DNA of 64,000 bases, from the NCBI GenBank assembly GCA_001580565.1, contig LRBF01000229.1:1-64000 (forward strand). Direction: 5' to 3'. This document shows, piece by piece, positions 44,501 to 52,568 of this stretch (its first letter is position 1; the number at the start of each line of letters is the position of its first letter). Source of the DNA: Caballeronia megalochromosomata. Its GTDB lineage: Bacteria > Pseudomonadota > Gammaproteobacteria > Burkholderiales > Burkholderiaceae. The notes below the pieces were generated by a model, which saw nothing but the letters and a program-made list of their open reading frames with translations, did no database searches and was not told the origin of the DNA. The position numbers were made by a program, and so were the translations under genes.

Positions 44501-44871
44501 GTGACCGAGCGCACGACCGGGGCCGCGGCGGTCACCTGCACGCCGACAGAGCTTTCGCTTTCGGTCGCGGAGAATCCCGTGATCGGCTGCTGCGATGCCG
44601 TGCCGCTTCGCCACTCGACGGCCGCGCCCGAAAAGTTCCAAGTGCCGTCCTTGTTCTGCGAGGGCGTGTCGTCGCAATAGATGCCTTGCGCATCGCCGAC
44701 GATGCCTTCGACTTCGCCCTCACAGATCAGGTTGATGACGCGCGCATACTGGATCGAGCGCAGACTATCGGGCGCTTCCACGGGCGCGGTCGATCCGCCG
44801 CTACCGCCGCCCTTGCCACCGCCGCCACCAGCGCCCGCGATCGGCGGTTCGAGTAGAGAGATATGCATCAT
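41542..44871 (-). CDS. Tail tip / host-specificity protein (lambda J-like)
   Basis: 1109 residues. A glycine-rich N-terminal stretch (GAGGGGGKGGGSGGS) precedes the conserved J block (SLRSIQYARVINLICEGEVEGIVGD, then YCDDTP) and a phage tail-tip domain with TNKFQWETMTEIVD-like and MQRIQVP-type segments. Fibronectin-III-like repeats follow near 660-790 (ATFSWLAPLGAVRFIVVYQ, PPGDVQGFQLDIY). The C-terminal ~250 residues probably contact the receptor. It forms the tip complex with the neighbouring L-, K- and I-like proteins. Its ATG overlaps the stop of the I-like gene. Confidence 0.9.
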   Translation of the reverse strand: MMHISLLEPPIAGAGGGGGKGGGSGGSTAPVEAPDSLRSIQYARVINLICEGEVEGIVGDAQGIYCDDTPSQNKDGTWNFSGAAVEWRSGTASQQPITGFSATESESSVGVQVTAAAPVVRSVTNPNMTAFRITLGFPTLTTLDPATGNLDGASVTIGIDAQRNGGGFQRLYTDTVAGKTTSRYQRSYRIDLQSRFGAIGGTFDFRVVRVTPDATTTYVTDKFQWETMTEIVDNMLMYPYSALCGVQIDASTFKAIPKLAFDIKMRRIQVPSNYDPVSRLYTGVWDGTFKIAWTDNPAWIVYDLAVTQRFGLGGYLSANLIDKWTLYTIAEYCDGLVPDGFGGNEPRYTCNVYVQTRTEAISLLQQFASIFNGVLFWTGGTLSFAADMPGDVTVNYNRSNVLDGVFNYVGTPLNQRHTTALVTWNDPANMCQQTIEYVEGDQAGINLWGIRPLEVQALGCISRGQAHRIGNWALLSERLLGETVTFKTGINAAWSRPGDIFSTTDETRAGLRMGGRVLEATTTTIRIDAPITVGIAQFSVMLPNGKFETRTTTNAYGATDRVTVDPPFSVAPTPGSVWSYQSSDLVNEQWRCISVAEDDDGNIEISGVAYRGDKFAAIEQGLQLQPLPTSIIDPFHVGPCTELKVTESKYAISPVVVGARATFSWLAPLGAVRFIVVYQNGTDAPVTIESGMSSVDIQPTEQGPWTFTVIALNAIGVRSPPATIQVQLRALNQPPGDVQGFQLDIYNDSGQLSWRAATDLDVQVGGTVQIRYSTRLTTAVTWEEASPIAQFAGSQTSGFAPLMKGTYLAKFVNSSGAYSTNAAYVISTTGPLRDYNLVVDMAQQSTFAGQKVNCEVRTGVLYLSQNADRTAVATHAEYYFTPTSIDLAKVYTIRCSAYLEGAVYGLLDDVDSWPDFDARLDVDGSKIDEGGAMVMVSLTNKDPATATAADWSPYKRLVVSDLTFRAARFMLQEVVPDLTTGMGIITLGVKVDVPDRIESRNNVAIAAAGTAIKFTVPFKDAPAISIIAQGLASGDKWTITNQSATGFTIAFQNSSGTGIAKTCDWIARGYGYEHVALAGIGYYDLLNADLDVLMAQRAAIGPVMLRADQ

Positions 44872-45425
44872 CGAATCACGACCTCGTTATTGGTCGAGAA
44901 GCCCACGCTGATGATCTGCGAACCGACGAGCAGACGGCCATAGCCGAGCGGCACCGGCCCGCCTTGACCCATCGTATTGACCGAGCCATCGAACGCGAGC
45001 GACGGCTGGTTTTCCTCCTTCTCGGGCGTGGCCGTCGCTTTCGCTCGCGGCGCGAGCATCTGCGCAACGCCGCCCAGGGCGAGCGCGATCCCCATGCTCG
45101 TGACCATGCCGCCGACGCCCGGCATAAACAGACCCGCGACCGCGAGCGCAGCGCCGCCGATGATCTTGCCCCACGCGCCGGCGCCTTCGATGTACGGGAC
45201 GATCTTCAGCACGCCCGCGCTCTGCGGATGATGCAGGTTCGCTTCGTCATAGTCCTGCACGCCGCGCACGCGGAACTTCTGCGCGCCGTGCTCGATGAAG
45301 TACTGCCGCAGTCCGCGAAGCTGCGTACAGAGCGCGTGGACGGCCTCTGCTGGGTTGCGCACGTCGAGCCTATAGGTTCTGCCGTATCGCGCGCCCAACT
45401 CGCCGTAGAGCTTTATGGTCAGCAT
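44868..45425 (-). CDS. Tail assembly protein (lambda I-like)
   Basis: 185 residues: an N-terminal ubiquitin-like fold (TIKLYGELGARYGRTYRLDV), a central Gly/Ala-rich hydrophobic stretch (GKIIGGAALAVAGLFMPGVGG) and the C-terminal SLAFDGSVNTMGQGGPVPLGYGRLLVGSQIISVG motif common to this family. It overlaps both the J-like and K-like genes, as in lambda. Confidence 0.85.
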   Translation of the reverse strand: MLTIKLYGELGARYGRTYRLDVRNPAEAVHALCTQLRGLRQYFIEHGAQKFRVRGVQDYDEANLHHPQSAGVLKIVPYIEGAGAWGKIIGGAALAVAGLFMPGVGGMVTSMGIALALGGVAQMLAPRAKATATPEKEENQPSLAFDGSVNTMGQGGPVPLGYGRLLVGSQIISVGFSTNNEVVIR

Positions 45426-46159
45426 GGCGAGGCTCCCTGCATGAATACCTTGTGGCGCAGCGCGGCGGTCGTGCGTCGCTGATAGAACTCCTGATACGTC
45501 TCGCGCCGCGATACCTGTCCGATCAGATGATGAAGGATCACGCCGTTGCCCAGGTACACGGCCATGTGATTGTCGCGACGCGCGCGGATATTCATCAACA
45601 GCAGATCGCCCGCTTGCAGATGATCGCGATCGACCTCGACGAAGCCTTCCTTCGCGAAGTTATCGCGGTACAGATCGGGGCCATACGGATCGTCCCACCA
45701 GCCGAACGCGCGCGGATAGTCGCGCAGATCGATGCCGTGCTGCGCGTACCAGTCGCGCACGATCGCGTAACAGTCATGGACGCCATGCACGAACGGGCGG
45801 CCGAGCAGCGGCGCTTTGTAGCCGCTCGGCCGCGTGATCGTGAACGAGCCCACCGGGATATTCACGATCAGCCACGGCAGGCGGGTCCGCTCGATGCCGA
45901 TACGATCCGCGAGCGAGGGTTCGGGCGCGATGTACGGATGCGAATGCGCGATCGCCATGACGCGGCCGGTATCCTCGGCGCGCGCATAGTCGCCGCCCGC
46001 GATCAGAAAATGTTCATGATCGGTCGCGATGTTGCGGCATGCGACATAGACCAGATCGGCGTCTTTCAGAACGACCACGCCGCAGCACTCGCGCGGCGCT
46101 TCGGCGTTCGCGTGGATGATGACGTACGGGACCACGCGCGCCAGCGTTTCGTCTTTCAT
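45419..46159 (-). CDS. Tail assembly protein with JAB/MPN and NlpC/P60 peptidase domains (lambda K-like)
   Basis: 246 residues with two hydrolase modules. Domain 1 (1-95) is a JAMM metalloprotease: E24, H72-S73-H74-P and S82..D85. Domain 2 (about 115-235) is NlpC/P60: Cys nucleophile C130 (GVHDCYAIVRDWY) and His H198 (DNHMAVYLGNG). Such proteins digest peptidoglycan locally or process tail parts during assembly. The start at 46159 (MKDETLARVV) follows GGACGTGAGG. It overlaps the I-like gene by 7 bp. Confidence 0.9.
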   Translation of the reverse strand: MKDETLARVVPYVIIHANAEAPRECCGVVVLKDADLVYVACRNIATDHEHFLIAGGDYARAEDTGRVMAIAHSHPYIAPEPSLADRIGIERTRLPWLIVNIPVGSFTITRPSGYKAPLLGRPFVHGVHDCYAIVRDWYAQHGIDLRDYPRAFGWWDDPYGPDLYRDNFAKEGFVEVDRDHLQAGDLLLMNIRARRDNHMAVYLGNGVILHHLIGQVSRRETYQEFYQRRTTAALRHKVFMQGASPC

Positions 46160-46163
46160 AGCC

Positions 46164-46856
46164 TCACGTCCGATATTGACCTGCACCGGGAAAGCCGCCG
46201 AACGGCAGCCAGCCGTTACCGAAGCGCAGCCGGCACGACTTCAGCCGCTTGCCGCACTGGTCGCTGGCCGGGTCGCTCGTCGGGTTGTCGTTGATATCGG
46301 CCACGGGCGGACCCGCATAGCCGCAGCCGTCGCCGCGATAGCGCCACGGACAGGCGTTGGCGATAACCTGCCGGCGCGGCATCTGCACGCCCTCAACGTC
46401 GAGCGGCGTCGCCAACTCGAACTCGATCACATCGACCGACTCGCGGACTTTCTGGTTGATCGCGAATATGTCGTCGGCGAACGCGTCGTCGGGATTCGCG
46501 AACGGATTGCCGTTCGGGAAGTTGGCCGCATCGAGATAGCGCGCGAGCGTGCGTTTGCGCGTGACGGGACACCCGACCAGATCGCTGTACTGGTGGCACA
46601 TCGCCGAGACGATGCCGGTTACGTTGGCGACGGCGAAGCGCGGACGCGGCAGCGTGCCTTGACCTTTCCACTCGAAGCCGGTCGCGCGCACGGGATAGCG
46701 AACGTAGGTCAGGCCCTGCCAGATCACATCGCCGCCGAGCTTGTTCGTGCCGGCGTGAAAGTGCAGCGTCTGCGGCGTGTAGCGCGTCAGATCGAGCACG
46801 TATAGCTCGATCACGGCAGTTGGATGCAGCCCCTGAACATCGCCCTTGACGCTCAT
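46164..46856 (-). CDS. Minor tail protein (lambda L-like, Fe-S cysteines)
   Basis: 230 residues. The C-terminal cysteines C169 (NACPWRYRG), C178 (DGCGY), C201 and C208 (QCGKRLKSCRLRFGN) match the four that bind an iron-sulfur cluster in gpL-type proteins. The N-terminal part is a beta-rich tail module (VIELYVLDLTRYTP, TLHFHAGTN). It overlaps the M-like gene by 4 bp. Confidence 0.85.
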   Translation of the reverse strand: MSVKGDVQGLHPTAVIELYVLDLTRYTPQTLHFHAGTNKLGGDVIWQGLTYVRYPVRATGFEWKGQGTLPRPRFAVANVTGIVSAMCHQYSDLVGCPVTRKRTLARYLDAANFPNGNPFANPDDAFADDIFAINQKVRESVDVIEFELATPLDVEGVQMPRRQVIANACPWRYRGDGCGYAGPPVADINDNPTSDPASDQCGKRLKSCRLRFGNGWLPFGGFPGAGQYRT

Positions 46857-47314
46857 AGAAACACCTGCTCAAAGCGGAACGACAGGTTATAGAGCAGCGA
46901 ACCGTCCGCGATCATCTGGCCGTAAGCGAGGTTCCACGATGGACAGATGACGTTCTGTACGACCGGCGTTTCGACGATCTGACGCGGCGGGGTCCAGTTG
47001 AAAATCTCGACGCCATTGCGCGCCGACAGAAACGTGACCACGTCGCCGGTCGTGGCCGCGTCGAGGTTCTTCATCGTCAGCGCCCACATGCAGGCTTGCG
47101 TATTGATGCCGGCCGGTCTGCGCTGCGCGTAGCCATCGCCAAACTGCGCTTTGACGATCTTGGGTTCGAGGTCGTAGTTCGCTTCGGTCACGCACCACTT
47201 GAACACGAGCCCCGACGCATCGAGCGGCGCGATCAGCTGCGGATCGGTGCGGATCAGCTTCAGACGGTCGCGCATGATCCCGGTCAACGGCGTGACCGTG
47301 GCGGGAATAGTCAT
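46853..47314 (-). CDS. Minor tail protein (lambda M-like)
   Basis: 153 residues from the start at 47314 (MTIPATVTPLTGI); longer in-frame sequence upstream is Arg-rich shadow of the tape-measure gene. Characteristic segments are VKAQFGDGYAQRRPAGINT and FNWTPP, followed by LSFRFEQVFL at the end. It belongs to the distal tail/tip set and lies 10 bp after the tape measure. Confidence 0.85.
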   Translation of the reverse strand: MTIPATVTPLTGIMRDRLKLIRTDPQLIAPLDASGLVFKWCVTEANYDLEPKIVKAQFGDGYAQRRPAGINTQACMWALTMKNLDAATTGDVVTFLSARNGVEIFNWTPPRQIVETPVVQNVICPSWNLAYGQMIADGSLLYNLSFRFEQVFL

Positions 47315-47324
47315 GATGGGATTC

Positions 47325-49475
47325 CTATCGGGGCGACGCGAGCAGCCCGCCCGTGCGCTTCTCTTGAGAGATGACCGAGCGCACGACCGTCGCGATGCGA
47401 TTGCCGAGTTCGGCCGCCTGCCGGTCGCTCGCGGTCGTGTCCTGCGTGGCGCGATCGTCTTTCGACATATGCACGTTGACCGTGACGTTCGCACCGCCGC
47501 CGATGCCCGCGTTCGCATCGGTCACGATCTTGCCGGGCACGTTCGGGATAAAGTACTCGGCGCGCCCAGGGATTTCGTTGATGCGATAGACCTCGCCTTT
47601 CGAGACGGGCCCGCCGCTTTGCCGGAACAGACTGCCCCAATCGAGGTCGGTCGCGCCCTTGCTGATGCCGGAAAAGATCGGCTTGAACACGTTCTGATAG
47701 ACCAGCATTTTCGCCATGTCTTTTAGGATGGACGTGACCATCTCGCCGAACGATACGCTCGCGTCTTTCGTCGCAAAGATGAAGTCAACGAACGCATCGC
47801 TCGATTTCTTGCCGAAGCCCTCGATCGCCTTTTCGAGTTCTTCCATCTTTTGCAGGTACGGATCGGTCTTGTCGACAGACTGGTCGTAGGTGTCGTTGAT
47901 CTTCTGCAGGATGGCGAGATATTCTTCGGTCGTGGGTATCGCGCCTTCCTTCAATGCCTCGTTGAGCAGATCGACTTGCTCGTTATATTCGATCATCGGA
48001 TCGACGGCGCGCCGCTGCTGCTCGGCCCAATCCCATACCGATTTGGCGTGATCTTCCTCGGCGCGCCAGCGTGCGGCCGCGTCCTCGGCCTGCCGCGCGT
48101 CGTCGTTCGCGGCGTTCTCCTGAACTTCGGCACGCGCCGCGATCGCGTTTTTCAGATCGATATTGGCCGTGATCCATGCGCGCAGATTGGCCTGTTGATC
48201 TTCGGTCATCGCCTGATACTTCGGATCGGTCACAAGCTCTTTCATCGCGTCGCCCTCGGCGGCGGTCTTGCGATATTCCTCTTGCAGCTTTTCGAGCATG
48301 TTCGCGTACTCGTCGACTTCCTTTTTTGCCTTCTTATGCATGGCCGCGTTCTTGTCGAGTTCGCCCGAATAGTTGAGCGTAGCTTTACCGCTCGCCTCGG
48401 CGCGCTTGGCGACGATGCCCCAGGCGTTCGATAGCGCGGCCGCTTCTTTCTCGGCGGCGGTCTGGATATGCACGATTTTCGCTATGCGTTCTTCCGTGCC
48501 CGCGATAGTTTTCTGCGCGGCGGTCTGCGAATCCGCGATCGCTTTGCCGGCGTTTTTAAAGCCCTCGGCACTGATCGGCTGATTGAGCGCGCGCGCAAAA
48601 CCCATGATGAGTTGGCCCAGCGCCGTGACCGTGCCGGCGATGCCAACCAGCGTGCCGATCACGGCTTTAGCAACGATCGCGATGCCGGTCAATACCGTGT
48701 TCCACGTTGTCCCTTCGGTCTGCGCCTCTTTCATCGCCTCGATGACTTCGTGGAACGCGGGCTGAAGTTCGCGCGCGAGTATCGCGGCCGCGCCTTCGCT
48801 CTGCTTGTGAAAGCGTTCGATATCGTCGTTCAGATCCCCCATCGCCGCGGCGGTCTCGTCGCTGACGATCAACCCCATCTTGCGGGCTTCTTCGGTCGCT
48901 TTGGCGATGCCTTCCGCACCCTGATTCAGTAGCGGGATCAGCGCTTGGCCCTGCTTGCCAAATAGCGCGGTGGCGACGGCTGCTTTCTCCGCGCCATCCT
49001 TGAACCCCGACATTGAGGTTGCGATCTTGTTGAACGCTTCGCTTGGGTCCATCGCGCGCAGCTGCGCCGCGTTCAGACCCAGCGCCTTGAACGCAGCGGC
49101 CGCGTCGCTGGCCGGATCGCGCGAATCGAGCAGCGCTTTATTGAGCCCTTTAAAGCTGGTGGTCAGATCGTCGAGACTGACGCCCGCGAAGCCCGCCGCA
49201 TAATTCAGCCCGCTTATCGCTTCGGTGCTGGTGCCGATGCGCTGCGCGAGCTTTCCCATTGCGTCGGCCTGATCGATCGCGGCCGTGATCTTATCGGCGA
49301 AGCCCTTCGCGAAGTTCATCGCGTACTCGGCGCCGGTCATGACCGCCGTGGCCGCCGTCGATTTTTTGATCGCGTCCAGCGCGCTCGTCATTTCCTTCGC
49401 GGCTTTGCCTAGATCGGTGCGCAGCCGTGAGACGTCCGCGGCCAGTTCGAAAACGATACTGCCTGCTGATGCCAT
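47325..49475 (-). CDS. Tape measure protein
   Basis: 716 residues, mostly helical and Ala-rich, which sets tail length. The N-terminus (VFELAADVSRLRTDLGKAAKEM) and DLTTSFKGLNKALLDS are typical; a hydrophobic segment (NTVLTGIAIVAKAVIGTLVGIAG) lies at about 255-280; long heptad-like helices follow (EEYRKTAAEGDAMKELV); and the C-terminus contains the conserved GSLFRQSGGPVSKGEVYRINE region. At roughly 1.5 angstrom per residue the tail would be on the order of 100 nm, which is an estimate from family behaviour. Confidence 0.92.
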   Translation of the reverse strand: MASAGSIVFELAADVSRLRTDLGKAAKEMTSALDAIKKSTAATAVMTGAEYAMNFAKGFADKITAAIDQADAMGKLAQRIGTSTEAISGLNYAAGFAGVSLDDLTTSFKGLNKALLDSRDPASDAAAAFKALGLNAAQLRAMDPSEAFNKIATSMSGFKDGAEKAAVATALFGKQGQALIPLLNQGAEGIAKATEEARKMGLIVSDETAAAMGDLNDDIERFHKQSEGAAAILARELQPAFHEVIEAMKEAQTEGTTWNTVLTGIAIVAKAVIGTLVGIAGTVTALGQLIMGFARALNQPISAEGFKNAGKAIADSQTAAQKTIAGTEERIAKIVHIQTAAEKEAAALSNAWGIVAKRAEASGKATLNYSGELDKNAAMHKKAKKEVDEYANMLEKLQEEYRKTAAEGDAMKELVTDPKYQAMTEDQQANLRAWITANIDLKNAIAARAEVQENAANDDARQAEDAAARWRAEEDHAKSVWDWAEQQRRAVDPMIEYNEQVDLLNEALKEGAIPTTEEYLAILQKINDTYDQSVDKTDPYLQKMEELEKAIEGFGKKSSDAFVDFIFATKDASVSFGEMVTSILKDMAKMLVYQNVFKPIFSGISKGATDLDWGSLFRQSGGPVSKGEVYRINEIPGRAEYFIPNVPGKIVTDANAGIGGGANVTVNVHMSKDDRATQDTTASDRQAAELGNRIATVVRSVISQEKRTGGLLASPR

Positions 49476-49499
49476 ATCGGTTCCCCTGAGTTTACCTTG

Positions 49500-49709
49500 C
49501 TAGGACGGCCACGCCGCTATTTCAGCTTCGACGCTGAGCACGAGCGGCGCGTCGTCGGCTTGGGCCGGTGCTGCTGGTGCGCGCGCTTCGTTGAGCAGAT
49601 ACCACCAGCACATGAGTTCGTAGCTGCTCATACTTCGACGAACCGCGCCCGCCGTCATATGCAGATGCGATGCGACTGCAAAGACGATGCGCGTGGCGGG
49701 CGCGGTCAT
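49500..49709 (-). CDS. Tail assembly chaperone, T-like frame (reached by -1 frameshift)
   Basis: 69 residues beginning MTAPATRIVFAVASHLHMTA, containing MSSYELMCWWYLLNEARA, a pattern seen in T-type extensions of tail chaperones. It lies in the -1 frame relative to the preceding chaperone gene, overlapping it by 4 bp, and the slippery heptamer A AAA AAC is 4 codons or less upstream. As in lambda G/GT, it is probably made mainly as a fusion, of about 186 residues, that recruits the tape measure during tail assembly. Confidence 0.8.
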   Translation of the reverse strand: MTAPATRIVFAVASHLHMTAGAVRRSMSSYELMCWWYLLNEARAPAAPAQADDAPLVLSVEAEIAAWPS

Positions 49710-50059
49710 TCGTTTTTTACTTCGTCTTGATCGAGCCCGTACAAATGCACGATCGCGCGGCGCAGCTTCATCATGTCCATCATGAGTCGGCCCGGTAGCT
49801 TCTCGTCGCCGGTGAAGCGCTCGCCGTTTTCGCCTGTGACGGTCTCGACGATTAACCGCTTGATCGCGCGATCCATCATCGCTCGCTTGGCTGCGTCGTC
49901 GTCTGTTTCGTTGCGCCGGCCTTCCTCGTAGAGAATCGCCTCGACGCGCTCGAAGCCAACGTCGTGCAGCGTGAGCCGCCCCAAATAGCGTGTAGGTACG
50001 ACTTCGTCCTGGTTATCGAAGTGGAACGGCGGCGGCGGTTCTTGACTTAGATCGTTCAT
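49706..50059 (-). CDS. Tail assembly chaperone, G-like
   Basis: 117 residues beginning MNDLSQEPPPPFHFDNQDEV; acidic and helical (VERVEAILYEEGRRNE, DKLPGRLMMDMMKLRRAIVHLYGL). Position between the major tail protein and tape measure, size and the frameshift signal at its 3' end identify it as the G-type chaperone despite low sequence conservation in this family. Confidence 0.8.
   Translation of the reverse strand: MNDLSQEPPPPFHFDNQDEVVPTRYLGRLTLHDVGFERVEAILYEEGRRNETDDDAAKRAMMDRAIKRLIVETVTGENGERFTGDEKLPGRLMMDMMKLRRAIVHLYGLDQDEVKNE
49712..49718 (-). other. -1 programmed frameshift site (A AAA AAC)
   Basis: In the zero frame the codons read gtA AAA AAC GAA TGA. The heptamer A-AAA-AAC is the canonical X-XXY-YYZ slippery sequence, placed so that a -1 slip continues into the T-like frame (CGA ATG ACC ...) and bypasses the stop two codons later. 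No other reason for this run is apparent. Confidence 0.88.
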
Positions 50060-50071
50060 CGGCTTGGCTCC

Positions 50072-51019
50072 CTATGCGCCCGGCGCGACGGTGACAGGAT
50101 TGGCATTGACGGCCGGCTGGGTTTTGCCCGCCACGGTCGCGGAGACGGACGCGGTATAGCTGCCTTCGGCGTTGTAGACATGCGTTGTCGTCTTGGAGCC
50201 GACCAGCGTTTCGAGCGCGCTGCCATCTTTCCAGTCGATCGCGTATTTCGCCGCGGCCCCGCCGGTTTCGGTCAGTTGCATATCGACGTGCAAAGGCGAA
50301 TCGCCGCTCGCGGGCGTGACCGCAACGCTTAGGTTGTACTGCTCGACCGGCTGGCTGCTGTCGGGCGGTTGCGTCAGCACTGGCGCGCCAGTGATCTTCA
50401 TCGTGCATGAACCCGCCACGGCCTGATCGACGCCGCCTGTTTCGCTGACGCTCTGAACGATCACGGGCAAGGTGCGAACCGCCTTGTTGCGATACACGAT
50501 TTCGAGCATGCGTTCCTCGCCATCGTCGTATGCGTTCAGAAGTGCGAGATAGTTGGAGTCGGTCGGATCGATGAAAAAATCGAAGGTGAACGAGCCCGGA
50601 TCACGAAAGCCCACGAGCGAGGTTTTTTCGTCGTCGCATAGTGTCGTCGTGTCGATGCTCGTTGCGGGCGTCTGCTGGATCGAGTAGGTACGCGCGCACA
50701 GATCGACGAACGTGCTGAGTGACCACATCGCGAGGTCGGCGAAGTCGACCGTCTCGCCGCTCGCGTCGCTACCATAGAGAGCGGCCGTTTTCGCATCGGT
50801 ATCGAGGTCTTGAATCACGAATGCCTGATTGTCGATCGACATCCAGCCGCTACCCGTGATATGAATCGGTTCGCCGTTCTTCACCGTGCTGACGTCATCG
50901 AGGACGACATAGACCGGTTCGCTGGCGCTCGCGGACACGATCTGACCTGTTGCATAGGCGGCGCTTTCAAGGTCTTCCAGATACATGCGAGTCCCTTGTG
51001 CGGAAATAGCTTTTTTCAC
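50072..51019 (-). CDS. Major tail (tube) protein with C-terminal Ig/PKD-like domain
   Basis: 315 residues from a GTG at 51019, chosen because GGAGAGACACC sits before it and the GTGA overlaps the stop of the previous gene. The N-terminal part is a tail-tube fold (DLESAAYATGQIVSASASEPV, RDPGSFTFDFFIDPTDSNY). The C-terminal ~85 residues (YNLSVAVTPASGDSPLHVDMQL ... YNAEGSYTASVSATVAGK) form an Ig/PKD-type surface domain, which phages often use to stick weakly to cells or mucus. Confidence 0.85.
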   Translation of the reverse strand: MKKAISAQGTRMYLEDLESAAYATGQIVSASASEPVYVVLDDVSTVKNGEPIHITGSGWMSIDNQAFVIQDLDTDAKTAALYGSDASGETVDFADLAMWSLSTFVDLCARTYSIQQTPATSIDTTTLCDDEKTSLVGFRDPGSFTFDFFIDPTDSNYLALLNAYDDGEERMLEIVYRNKAVRTLPVIVQSVSETGGVDQAVAGSCTMKITGAPVLTQPPDSSQPVEQYNLSVAVTPASGDSPLHVDMQLTETGGAAAKYAIDWKDGSALETLVGSKTTTHVYNAEGSYTASVSATVAGKTQPAVNANPVTVAPGA

Positions 51020-51375
51020 GGTGTCTCTCCGAATGAGTCGTCCCAAGTGATGACTTGAACCATGCGACGGTTAAGCCGCGTTTCGATTTCGTACAGGCTC
51101 TGAGGGTTGTCGAACGTTGGTTGAGGGTCGCACGCGCAAAGCGCAGCCATGACGCGCTGTATATTTGACTTCGCTTCGCGACGCGTGCGCGCGTAGCTGT
51201 CGACCTGCCAGAACACTTGGGCGAGACACGCAAAGCCGCACAGCGTGTGTTGCATCTGCGCGGTCACGTCCTGATAGATGATGAAAGGCTCGACGGCATG
51301 CGCGGGCGCGATCGGCGTAAATACGCGCCCAGGCATCGCGCTATCGAGCGCGACGAACAGTTCGTCTTCGGTCAT
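51016..51375 (-). CDS. DUF3168-type tail terminator / completion protein
   Basis: 119 residues beginning MTEDELFVALDSAMPGRVFT at 51375. VEPFIIYQDVTAQMQHTLCG and VDSYARTRREAKSNIQRVMAAL are typical of this family, which caps the tail tube and joins it to the head. It begins 4 bp after the gp10-like gene and its stop overlaps the GTG of the tube gene. Confidence 0.82.
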   Translation of the reverse strand: MTEDELFVALDSAMPGRVFTPIAPAHAVEPFIIYQDVTAQMQHTLCGFACLAQVFWQVDSYARTRREAKSNIQRVMAALCACDPQPTFDNPQSLYEIETRLNRRMVQVITWDDSFGETP

Positions 51376-51379
51376 GGCA

Positions 51380-51880
51380 TCAAAGTCCGGGCTTGTAGAC
51401 CACGCCGTTTTTCTTGCACCACGCAAGCATGCGTTTCTGCAAGGCGCGATTGAACGTGCGGCCGGATTCGTCCTGCTTCGCGATCGCAGCCGGGCGCAGC
51501 CACGAACGCGCCTGCATCCTGGACGTGCCGAACTCGAGGAAGCGCCCATAGAACGCGTCCTGTCCGTAGGGCTTGCGTACGCCGTTGATTGTCTGCGGGG
51601 CTTTCGCTGCCGCGCCGCGCGGCCGCTTAATCGTGACGTTCACACGCGCGGCATAGCCGGTGCGTTTGTACTTGCTGCGCGTGATATGCGAGAACAGCAC
51701 GCCGCTCGATCGCGGCTTGCCGCCGAACAGCATCAGCACATTAAGCGCCGCCTGATCCATGACGGGCTTCGCCGCGTCGCGCAGACTCCCCGCGAGCATC
51801 GAGCGCTGCATTTCTTCGGGCAAGGTCGCGAGGAACGCATCGAGTTCCTTCAGTCCCTTGACTTCGCTGATTGACATCAT
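51380..51880 (-). CDS. HK97 gp10-family head-tail joining protein
   Basis: 166 residues from the ATG at 51880, which overlaps the previous stop (ATGA). GLKELDAFLATLPEEMQRSMLAGSLRDAAKPV and FYGRFLEFGTSRMQARSWLRPA are hallmarks of the gp10 family. It acts at the head-tail interface or in tail completion. Confidence 0.88.
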   Translation of the reverse strand: MMSISEVKGLKELDAFLATLPEEMQRSMLAGSLRDAAKPVMDQAALNVLMLFGGKPRSSGVLFSHITRSKYKRTGYAARVNVTIKRPRGAAAKAPQTINGVRKPYGQDAFYGRFLEFGTSRMQARSWLRPAAIAKQDESGRTFNRALQKRMLAWCKKNGVVYKPGL

Positions 51881-52257
51881 GGCTGGCCCCCTTGGGTTGC
51901 GATGCCGCTGTTGCACATCAGTTGCAGTTCAGACATGCCCTCGTAGCGCGGCAGAACCGCATCGATGTTGTAGATCGTCTGGCCGGTCTTGCGCGCGTGG
52001 ATGACGCGCCACGTCGAATCGATATCGTCGCGCCAGCGGATGCGGATGCGCGTCGTCACGCCTTCGCGGAACTCCGCTGATAGAAGCCATTCACGTCCGC
52101 TGACGGGCTCGACTGCGGCCCATACAGGCGTGCCCTTGTCGATCCAGTCCGTGATGACGGGTTCGCCCGTTTCGTCGTCGATCTGCACGACCGGCGCCTG
52201 AAGCTGCACGCGATGACGAAGCGGGCCGCCCGCCATCCCGGTTGTCTTAGTCGCCAT
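51877..52257 (-). CDS. Phage head closure protein
   Basis: 126 residues from 52257 (MATKTTGMAGGPLRHRVQLQ). The pattern LRHRVQLQAPVVQIDDETGEPV, WAAVEPVSGREWL and TWRVIHARKTGQTIYNI is that of the SPP1 gp16/HK97 gp7 head-closure family, which plugs the portal after DNA packaging. It lies 2 bp after the connector gene. Confidence 0.87.
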   Translation of the reverse strand: MATKTTGMAGGPLRHRVQLQAPVVQIDDETGEPVITDWIDKGTPVWAAVEPVSGREWLLSAEFREGVTTRIRIRWRDDIDSTWRVIHARKTGQTIYNIDAVLPRYEGMSELQLMCNSGIATQGGQP

Positions 52258-52259
52258 CG

Positions 52260-52568
52260 CTATTCCATCGCCGGATCGCGCCGCTGATGCAGCAGATTGC
52301 AAACCGTCCAGGGCAGATAGCCTTGTTCCCACGTCTGCGCTTCGACGCCATCGGGATCGCGCATAAAGATGCCCGCGAGCAGCAGCGTCGCCTGCTTGAC
52401 GTTGGGCGGCGGCGGGTTCTCGTCGGTGTAGGGCTCTTTCAGCTTCAGATACTGAACGACCGAATCGCTCGCGTTCGTGACCGCAAGCTGGATCGTCAGA
52501 TCGGGAAAGTCGTCATCGAGCCTGAGCGCCGCGCGCGCTTCGTCGATCGTCACAAGGTCGCCGTTCAT
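52260..52568 (-). CDS. Head-tail connector protein (gp6-like)
   Basis: 102 residues with the all-helical gp6/gp15 adaptor pattern: VTIDEARAALRLDDDFPDLTIQLAVTNASDSVVQYL, then VKQATLLLAGIFMRDP and a C-terminal VCNLLHQRRDP. Its ATG overlaps the stop of the coiled-coil gene. It forms the ring between portal and closure protein. Confidence 0.88.
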   Translation of the reverse strand: MNGDLVTIDEARAALRLDDDFPDLTIQLAVTNASDSVVQYLKLKEPYTDENPPPPNVKQATLLLAGIFMRDPDGVEAQTWEQGYLPWTVCNLLHQRRDPAME

